NCBI RefSeq assembly: GCF_004016515.1
Contig: NZ_SACT01000011.1
Coordinates: forward strand, 1-64,000
Direction: 5' to 3'
DNA length: 64,000 bases
DNA from: Rubrivivax albus
GTDB lineage: Bacteria > Pseudomonadota > Gammaproteobacteria > Burkholderiales > Burkholderiaceae_C
Shown: positions 58,743-64,000 of the stretch, one piece after another
Layout of the letters: every line of letters begins with the position of its first letter
How positions within the stretch are numbered: the first letter of the stretch is position 1
Notes under the pieces: model-generated
Seen by the model: the letters and a program-made list of their open reading frames with translations, nothing else
Database searches by the model: none
What the model was told of the DNA's origin: nothing
Translations under genes and position numbers: made by a program

Positions 58743-59267
58743 TCATCCCATCCGCGCCAGAGCACGACTCTCCACGCGCGCCGATCTCCAGTAGTAGATG
58801 CCGACGATCAGCGCCACCAGTGCCAACCACAGCGAGCCGCTGGAAATGAAGACACCAATCAGGATCGTCACGTTGCTCACGTAGATCGGGTGGGCAATCC
58901 AGCGATACGGCCCAGCCTTGACCCTCTCCGGCGGCACCCTCAGGTCGTAGCACGGGCTGTAGTTCGCACCCAATGCACGAATCGACGCCTCGAACCCGAA
59001 CAGACCCGCCAGCGAGACGAACGACCCGAACAACTGCAGCGCAGCGCAGTCATGGATCTTCAGAAGGAACTGCCAGTCCATCCAGTAGCTGCAGACGGCC
59101 ACCACGGTGCCCAGGGGGACCAGGGTCACGTATACGGGAAGGAAACTCGCGTCCGACGCCAATTCGGCGCGTTCCTTGGGATAGCGTGAATTCAGTGCCC
59201 GATAACGCATCGACGAGAACACGACGGCAAAGATCAGAACGACCGTCGAAAGCACCTGGGCAGTCAT
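58743..59267 (-). CDS. Isoprenylcysteine carboxyl methyltransferase-like membrane protein
   Basis: A 174-aa integral-membrane protein with about four helices (LSTVVLIFAVVFSSMRY, then VYVTLVPLGTVVAVCSYW, and two C-terminal helices). The ICMT/phospholipid-methyltransferase signature is visible: VKAGPYRWIAHPIYVSN, where GPY...HP binds SAM. The family methylates carboxylates, lipids or thiols at the membrane. No prenylation system is expected in this organism, so the substrate is unknown. It overlaps the next upstream gene by 4 bases (59264-59267), indicating one operon. Confidence 0.85.
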   Translation of the reverse strand: MTAQVLSTVVLIFAVVFSSMRYRALNSRYPKERAELASDASFLPVYVTLVPLGTVVAVCSYWMDWQFLLKIHDCAALQLFGSFVSLAGLFGFEASIRALGANYSPCYDLRVPPERVKAGPYRWIAHPIYVSNVTILIGVFISSGSLWLALVALIVGIYYWRSARVESRALARMG

Positions 59268-59677
59268 GCTTCGCCGATGACGATGATCATGGCCGTTGCG
59301 TCGATGGCGATCGGGCCGACCTCGGATCGCGCCTTCGCGTGGAACTTGTTGCGCGACAGCTTGCGGAACTCCGTGAACTCGATTCTCTGGACCAGCGCCT
59401 TCTCGTCGACGACCATGTCGCGCAGGGATATCGAGAGCGACGTCGGCCAGACCTTCAATGCCTCGGCCGCATGCACGTCCGCGTTCAAGCCGAGCCTGTT
59501 ACACGCGTAGACATACGTCAACTTCTGCATCTGCACCAGCGCGGCGATGAAGGTCAGATGGCTCGGGCTGTTCAGCATCGCTGACTGATACGTGCGATCG
59601 AACTGCGCCTCGATCCACGTGCCTCCGATCCTGAATTCCCGGACGTGCAGTTCCTCCAGAACATGTCGTTCCGGCAT
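59264..59677 (-). CDS. Small protein of possible hotdog fold
   Basis: A 137-aa protein from ATG 59677 (a longer frame begins at 59752). I do not recognise a named family, but the layout NSPSHLTFIAALVQMQKLTYV in the middle and a beta-rich end (IEFTEFRKLSRNKFHAKARSE, GPIAIDATAMIIVIG) resembles hotdog-fold thioesterases or FabA/FabZ-like proteins. No catalytic His/Glu pair can be assigned. It has a low-GC composition compared with genes earlier in the window. It overlaps the methyltransferase-like gene by 4 bases and is the first gene of the four-gene cluster. Confidence 0.6.
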   Translation of the reverse strand: MPERHVLEELHVREFRIGGTWIEAQFDRTYQSAMLNSPSHLTFIAALVQMQKLTYVYACNRLGLNADVHAAEALKVWPTSLSISLRDMVVDEKALVQRIEFTEFRKLSRNKFHAKARSEVGPIAIDATAMIIVIGEA

Positions 59678-59789
59678 GACATTGAAATGAATGCGACAGA
59701 CGGATCCGCATGGCACAACCGACTGGAGATCCGTGCCTGCCATTTCAGGCAATTGCTGCCTTGAACTCAGAGGTCATCTCCCGGGTTGA

Positions 59790-60327
59790 TCAACCAGACC
59801 GAGCTGTGCCTGATCGCCTTCGCAGCCATGCCAGCGCGGTCAGCCCCAGCGCCAGCAAGCCCGCCGCCGCCGGCTCGGGCACCGCGGACAACACGATCTG
59901 CTGCCCCGCCAGACCGGGCAGACCGACGACGTTGACATACACCGCCCCGGTGCCCTGCGAGAGCCTGTCCGACTACAGCCCCGGATAGGTGCTGGCCGAT
60001 GCCTGCAGCACGAAGGTCTCGAAGCTTAATGTGCCGTTGAGATCGAAGAACCCCACCCCGTAAAACGCCACTTCGTAGATCGCTGCGTTGCGCGTGAGCG
60101 CCAGCCGTAATCACGTCCGGCGAAACGGCAACGTTGAAGATGCCGGCAAAGTTGTCCAGCGCGCTGCCGGGGCCGACGAGCGTGGCCGTGCGGAACACCT
60201 GCGACTGGCACGGGAAGAGGTAGTCGACGCGTACTTCGTCACCCGGCCGCAGCCCGGCAGCCAGCGCCGGCGTCAGCCCGGACAGCGCCGCAGCCACGAC
60301 GGAAGCCAGAGAACCCAAACCGTGCAT
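59790..60327 (-). pseudogene. Broken PEP-CTERM exported protein
   Basis: The frame starts at ATG 60327 with a signal peptide (LASVVAAALSGLTPALAAG), then a mature part (RVDYLFPCQSQVFRTATLVG, ALDNFAGIFNVAVSPDVIT). Near 60102-60106 the frame shifts by one base. In the shifted frame sensible protein continues (LALTRNAAIYEVAFYGVGF, DLNGTLSFETFVLQASAST) to an in-frame TAG at 59973-59975, and then to a perfect PEP-CTERM signal: VPEPAAAGLLALGLTALAWL, RRR-rich tail, stop 59790-59792. So one frameshift and one nonsense codon interrupt it (or sequencing errors). PEP-CTERM proteins are anchored/sorted by exosortase. Confidence 0.8.
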
Positions 60328-60349
60328 GACGGCCCCTGCAGTGCGCCAG

Positions 60350-61492
60350 TCACGCGTTCGACAGATGACGGCCAGTGGGTGCACCGTGCCGCCGGCTGCG
60401 CACTCCCAACAGGGCCAGGCCGAGTGCGGTCAGCCACAGCGTGCCCACCACGGGCACCTGCTGCGCATTGAGCGCCTGCAACGCCAGCAGGGCTTCATCG
60501 TCGTTCATCTCGGAGAGCACCAGCGGCGAGAAGCCGTCGGTCTCGGCCACCAGCAACCCGCCTTCGACCCGCGTGGCGAGCAGTTCCCAGAGCCCCAGGT
60601 CCTCGTCGAAGTGGAAGACCTTCAGCGCCAGCGGATTCACACCCACGGCATACGGGATGTAGATGCTGGACGTGCCGACCAGGTTGCCGCTGACGTCGAT
60701 GTCCCAGGCCTGCAGCCGGGTGGAGAAGGTGTTGAAGACGAAGAGGTCTGCTTCGGCCAGCGTCGCCGCCGGGTTCACCGCAACCTGCAGGTCGCCATCG
60801 GCCGCGAAGTCGATCGACAGCCCCCCGGAACTGCCGCCAGCGGCACCACCGAAGAAGTCCACCGGCCCGCTGCCGTCGGAGACGGACTGACGCTCCTGGA
60901 TGGTGAGGAAGCCGTTCGTGAGCGTGTTCGGAATCGGGTTCACGCGGTCGCCCTGCCGCGTGGCCGCGTAGCTGCCAACCCCCTGCAGGTTGTAGGCGAA
61001 GTAGTCCAGCGGCTCGCGTGCAGCCAGGTTGGTGAAGCCGTCGGAGTAGTACATCACGAAGTCATTGAACCCCGTGCCGTTGCTGCTCATGCCATTGCTG
61101 AAAGTCTCGGGCACGTCGCCGTGCACCTGCACCGTGCCGGTAACCAGGCCCTGGGTGTTGAAATAGACCTGCACATAGGTGTTGGCCGTCGACCAGGTCG
61201 TGTCGGCGGCGGGGTTGGACGGGTTGGGCTGGAAGGTCTGCGCCTCGCTGAAGACGATGGTGTCCGGCCGCACCTTGACCGAATCCCTGCCCTGCGACAC
61301 GGCAGCGTCAATGAGCGCTGTGTCGACGGTTGCCGACCACGACCCGGTCAGCACCGAGTACGGCGTGCCGCTGACGAAGAAGCCCAGGAAACTGCTCTCA
61401 AGCGTCAGCACGGCGCCATGGGCAGGCGCCATCGAGGTCACGGCGACGAACGCGAGCCCACCGACTCCGCGACGGAAGTGAGCCATGCACAT
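60350..61492 (-). CDS. Exported protein with PEP-CTERM-like C-terminus
   Basis: A 380-aa protein starting at ATG 61492 with GAGGAGG 7 bases upstream. Signal peptide (GVGGLAFVAVTSMAPAHG), then a beta-rich mature domain (residues ~30-340) with many Thr, Ser, Asn and Gly and no recognised enzyme motif. The end has the PEP-CTERM layout of short motif, hydrophobic helix and Arg cluster, but the motif is VPVVG in place of VPEPG (VPVVGTLWLTALGLALLG, then VRSRR). It may be a variant sorting signal or a degenerate one. It lies 22 bases upstream of the broken PEP-CTERM gene, same strand. Confidence 0.75.
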   Translation of the reverse strand: MCMAHFRRGVGGLAFVAVTSMAPAHGAVLTLESSFLGFFVSGTPYSVLTGSWSATVDTALIDAAVSQGRDSVKVRPDTIVFSEAQTFQPNPSNPAADTTWSTANTYVQVYFNTQGLVTGTVQVHGDVPETFSNGMSSNGTGFNDFVMYYSDGFTNLAAREPLDYFAYNLQGVGSYAATRQGDRVNPIPNTLTNGFLTIQERQSVSDGSGPVDFFGGAAGGSSGGLSIDFAADGDLQVAVNPAATLAEADLFVFNTFSTRLQAWDIDVSGNLVGTSSIYIPYAVGVNPLALKVFHFDEDLGLWELLATRVEGGLLVAETDGFSPLVLSEMNDDEALLALQALNAQQVPVVGTLWLTALGLALLGVRSRRHGAPTGRHLSNA

Positions 61493-61610
61493 CGATGCGC
61501 CTCCTCGTGTCCTGTTCAGCATCCGCCCCTCGGTTGGGCCGTCAACCCACGCATGCGACGTTCCCTGCGCATGGCCGCGCGAGCATCACCCGATCGGAGG
61601 ACGTCGCACA

Positions 61611-62807
61611 TCACCCCCCGGATTCCGGGGGGGTGGGTGGGTCGTCGTTCACCCCACGTACCGGCGGCGCCAGCTTGGCGGCCAGCCGCAGCAGGTCCAG
61701 CTGCGAGTTCGCGCCGGTCTTGGCCATCGCGGTCTTGAGCTGCGTGCGCACGGTCTCCAGCGAGGTGCCGCGCTGCTCGGCGATGTCGCGCGGCGCCAGG
61801 CCGTTGACCAGCGCGTCAGCCACCTGTGCCTCGGCGTCGGTCAGCGCGAACAGCTTCGCCAGGCCCTGCAACGACACCACCTGCGCCACCGCCGGGTCCA
61901 CCAGGAAGACCGCGGCGCCATGCAGCATCTCGCCGTCGCTCAGGCGCTCGCCGTGCAGCGGCATGGCCTCGGCCAGCACGGCGCGGTCGCCGCGCTGCAG
62001 CACCTGCGTGCCACCACCATGCAGGGCCTTGCCGGACGCGGTGCCGATGCAGCCGGCCAGGAGCCGCTGCACCGCCGCGTCCTGCGCGACGTCGGCGGCG
62101 CGCAGACGCCCGTCGCGCGTGATGTGGACCGCACCGCTGGCAGCGCAGGCCGCATGCGCGCTGGTGTTGGCCGCGGCCACGCGACCTGCGGCATCGACGA
62201 TCACTAGGCCCACCAGCAGCCGGTCCAGTACCGACAGCACTAGGCCGTAGCGTTCGGCCAGCCGGTCGAGCACGCGGTGCAGTTCGCCGGCGCGCGCCAG
62301 GTGCGGCAGCACCGCCTGCAGCAGCGACTTCTCGCGGTCGCTGTGCGAGCCCCTGGATTCCAGCCGGTTCACCGAAATGTAGTCGCGCCACAGGCCGTGC
62401 GTGCTGACCTGCGCGCTCATGCACCAGTAGCAGCCCAGTGCCTCGCGCTGGTACTGGATCCATTCCGACGCGTCCCAGGCGGCACGGTCGGTCACGTACT
62501 CGAACTCGCGGAACACCTGGCCCGGCACCAGGTTGTGCAGGTAGCGGAAGCGCACGTCCTTCTGCGCGCCGTTGGGGCCCTGGTAGGCCGCGAGGTCAGC
62601 CTCCGCAAAGCCGGCGAACGCCGTGATCTCGTTGTGCAGCGTCTCGCCGTTGACCAGCAGGTAGGCCGTCGCCTTGCTGCCAGTCAACCCGCCGATCGCC
62701 GCGACCGCCCGTGCCCAGCCATCGGCATTACCAGGCGCCTGGTAGACGGCGTGCACGGTATCGAGTAGCGGCTCTAGGTCTTCAGAGCCGAAAGCAGTTG
62801 ATGCCAT
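61611..62807 (-). CDS. LuxR-type transcriptional regulator
   Basis: A 398-aa regulator. Start ATG 62807 has an AGGAGAGG ribosome binding site. The C-terminal LuxR helix-turn-helix (about residues 325-380) is seen in LFALTDAEAQVADALVNGLA, PRDIAEQRGTSLETVRTQLK and TAMAKTGANSQ. The N-terminal ~200 residues form a sensor-like domain (QAPGNADGWARAVAAIGGLT) and the middle (~205-310) resembles a PAS unit (VLDRLLVGLVIVDAAGRVAAAN). No receiver or autoinducer-binding domain is recognised. It lies 118 bases upstream of the PEP-CTERM-like gene on the same strand and may control it. Confidence 0.9.
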   Translation of the reverse strand: MASTAFGSEDLEPLLDTVHAVYQAPGNADGWARAVAAIGGLTGSKATAYLLVNGETLHNEITAFAGFAEADLAAYQGPNGAQKDVRFRYLHNLVPGQVFREFEYVTDRAAWDASEWIQYQREALGCYWCMSAQVSTHGLWRDYISVNRLESRGSHSDREKSLLQAVLPHLARAGELHRVLDRLAERYGLVLSVLDRLLVGLVIVDAAGRVAAANTSAHAACAASGAVHITRDGRLRAADVAQDAAVQRLLAGCIGTASGKALHGGGTQVLQRGDRAVLAEAMPLHGERLSDGEMLHGAAVFLVDPAVAQVVSLQGLAKLFALTDAEAQVADALVNGLAPRDIAEQRGTSLETVRTQLKTAMAKTGANSQLDLLRLAAKLAPPVRGVNDDPPTPPESGG

Positions 62808-63272
62808 CGCGGCGCCTCTCCTACACCAATTGGGGTATGAACCCAAATTGCTTTGTCTAAATACTTTATGTCATCGATCCGCGCTTACCCAGCACGGCTC
62901 GCTCGTGTCGTTCGACGGCACCCCTGAGACGAGGGGTCAGTGGGAGGGGACGCAGATGGCCATAGAAGACCGCAGGGTTCCGAGTACTCAGCGCCCCGAC
63001 CCTGGTGTGCCGCGCCTTAGCTCCTGCGCAGCGGGCCGCGCATCGCGCTACGTCTGGTCGGGACGGCGGTGCGTGTCGATGCCTCTGAAGGTGGTCGGCG
63101 TCAAGGCAGCCTTCTCGGGCAGCACCGGGAACACCAGTACCACGGGTGCACCGCCAATCTTGCCGGTGTGCGCATCTGTCATGTGGACTGACAGCGTGAC
63201 GATCATGCCGCCATCAGGCTTCAGCAAGATCGCTAGCCAGTCAATTTACGGCCTGATGAAGGTAGCCAGGTG
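62808..63272. other. 465-bp region without a recognised gene
   Basis: The GC content falls here. An imperfect inverted repeat around 62826-62850 (CAATTGGGG ... CCCAAATTG) upstream of the LuxR-type gene could be an operator. A plus-strand frame at 62830-63273 and a minus-strand 52-codon frame at 63048-63206 (MIVTLSVHMTDAHTGKIGGA onward) are open; the latter reads like a real protein fragment (PVVLVFPVLPEKAAL) but has no recognised family. No tRNA, terminator or attachment site was identified. Confidence 0.45.
63048..63206 (-). CDS. Possible 52-aa small protein or gene remnant
   Basis: Minus-strand frame starting ATG 63206 (MIVTLSVHMTDAHTGKIGGA) with plausible protein composition; a TTG at 63227 could extend it (LLKPDGG). 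No ribosome binding site is evident. It may be a remnant of a larger gene at the edge of an acquired segment. Speculative. Confidence 0.2.
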   Translation of the reverse strand: MIVTLSVHMTDAHTGKIGGAPVVLVFPVLPEKAALTPTTFRGIDTHRRPDQT

Positions 63273-64000
63273 ATGCGTGTAGCCCTTTGTACGTCAGTGG
63301 TGGGTTTGCTGTTGGCAGGCTGCGGTGGGGGTAGCGGTGGTGATGGCGCCATTTCCTTGACACTCAGTGCCACAGTCGCGGGGCTTGAGGGGACAGGGCT
63401 GGTTCTGCAGTACAACGACCAGGCGACCATTGACGTTACGTCGAATGGCCAAGTAATTCTCGCCTCTGACTTGGTTTCAGGATCTGCCTATAGCGTCAAG
63501 GTGTTGACGCAGCCAAGCGACCCAGGACAATCGTGTGTGGTTAGTAATGACACCGGTACTGCCACGTCAAACGTCGACAATGTCACCGTAACCTGCACAA
63601 CGACAGAGATCAAAGCCTATCGAATTGGCGGAGTCGTATCAGGTCTGTCAGGGTCTGGCTTGGTCCTTCAGAATAACGGCGGTGACGACTTGTTCATCGC
63701 AGAGAATGGCGCGTTCACATTCCAGACCTCGGTCGCCGATGGCGCGAGCTATGCGGTCTCGGTTTCGGTGCAACCCGAGAACCCGGAGCAGAACTGCGCA
63801 GTGAGCAACGCTAATGGGACAGCACAAGGCGCAGGAATCGATAATGTTCAAGTGGCTTGTACAACCCGGACTATTTACCAATTGGTGGAGGTCTCGGGAA
63901 CAACAGGTGCGCCAGGCAGTAGCGGGGAACTGCTGGCGGCTTGCCCAGTCGACAAGCCCGTCGTAGGCGGAGGCTTCTCTGCTTCAGGCACTGACCGCGT
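63273..64000 (+). CDS. Lipoprotein with tandem beta-sandwich-like repeats (partial, runs off the window)
   Basis: Open from ATG 63273 to the window end (242 codons so far, no stop). A short signal peptide ends in a lipobox (LLLAGC), followed by GGGSGGDG. Two tandem ~90-residue repeats follow: one begins TVAGLEGTGLVLQYNDQATI, the other VVSGLSGSGLVLQNNGGDDL, each with a paired Cys (QSCVVSN...VTC, QNCAVSN...VAC). Such repeats occur in surface lipoproteins of several proteobacteria. Composition is clearly lower in GC with mixed third positions, unlike the rest of the window, suggesting transfer. Function unknown. Confidence 0.78.
   Translation, partial: MRVALCTSVVGLLLAGCGGGSGGDGAISLTLSATVAGLEGTGLVLQYNDQATIDVTSNGQVILASDLVSGSAYSVKVLTQPSDPGQSCVVSNDTGTATSNVDNVTVTCTTTEIKAYRIGGVVSGLSGSGLVLQNNGGDDLFIAENGAFTFQTSVADGASYAVSVSVQPENPEQNCAVSNANGTAQGAGIDNVQVACTTRTIYQLVEVSGTTGAPGSSGELLAACPVDKPVVGGGFSASGTDR

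Noticed and set aside
62830-63273. A 147-codon plus-strand frame before the last lipoprotein
   Set aside because: No family resemblance, poor codon bias, and starts inside the regulatory region of the divergent LuxR-type gene.

Overview
The window is a stretch of high-GC chromosome from a Gram-negative bacterium, most likely a betaproteobacterium of the order Burkholderiales (Rubrivivax/Leptothrix/Ideonella-like). This rests on very high third-position GC, the gene order yggS / pilT-pilU and dolP-SIS-yraN / rsmI-tldD-aroG, PEP-CTERM proteins and several c-di-GMP proteins. No rRNA, tRNA, CRISPR array, prophage or intact insertion sequence was seen. The genus is an inference from gene content only.

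Region by region: 1-2.4 kb holds two sugar-type ABC permeases and an Lrp-type regulator. 2.5-7.4 kb holds a membrane GGDEF-EAL protein and a secreted subtilase with a hexapeptide-repeat tail. 7.5-11.6 kb holds yggS, the twitching-motility ATPases pilT and pilU, and a beta-hydroxyacid dehydrogenase. 11.6-16.8 kb is the conserved envelope/translation block dolP, SIS protein, yraN, rsmI, tldD, followed by threonine ammonia-lyase. 17-20.3 kb holds a diguanylate cyclase, a DAHP synthase preceded by a Phe-rich leader peptide and terminator (a transcription attenuator), and a YcgR-like PilZ protein. 20.5-27.4 kb is a purine (8-oxoguanine/urate/allantoin) degradation cluster with a UraD-AllC fusion. 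27.4-35.8 kb holds two glycine-linker lipoproteins, a membrane Ser/Thr kinase, an ECF sigma factor, a TonB-dependent receptor and a metzincin-type protease. 36-38.8 kb holds a hybrid histidine kinase. 38.8-52.2 kb is a peptide-type ABC system: one permease pair, one fused ATPase and a gamma-glutamylcyclotransferase-like gene on one strand, and five tandem paralogous binding proteins on the other. 52.3-55.6 kb holds a FeeM-like acyltransferase, trxC, an ECF sigma/anti-sigma pair and a metallo-beta-lactamase-fold hydrolase.

From about 55.6 kb the composition becomes less GC-rich and more accessory. A minus-strand cluster combines a diverged CoaBC paralogue, a transglutaminase-like protein, an isoprenylcysteine-methyltransferase-like membrane protein and a small possible hotdog protein. 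No described pathway with this gene combination is recognised, and it is the best candidate here for an undescribed system. It is followed by a decayed PEP-CTERM gene, a second PEP-CTERM-like protein, a LuxR-type regulator, and the start of a low-GC lipoprotein with tandem domains that runs off the end.

The strongest regulatory finding is the Phe leader/attenuator at 18182-18309. The most striking gene-family expansion is the five binding proteins at 43126-52178.
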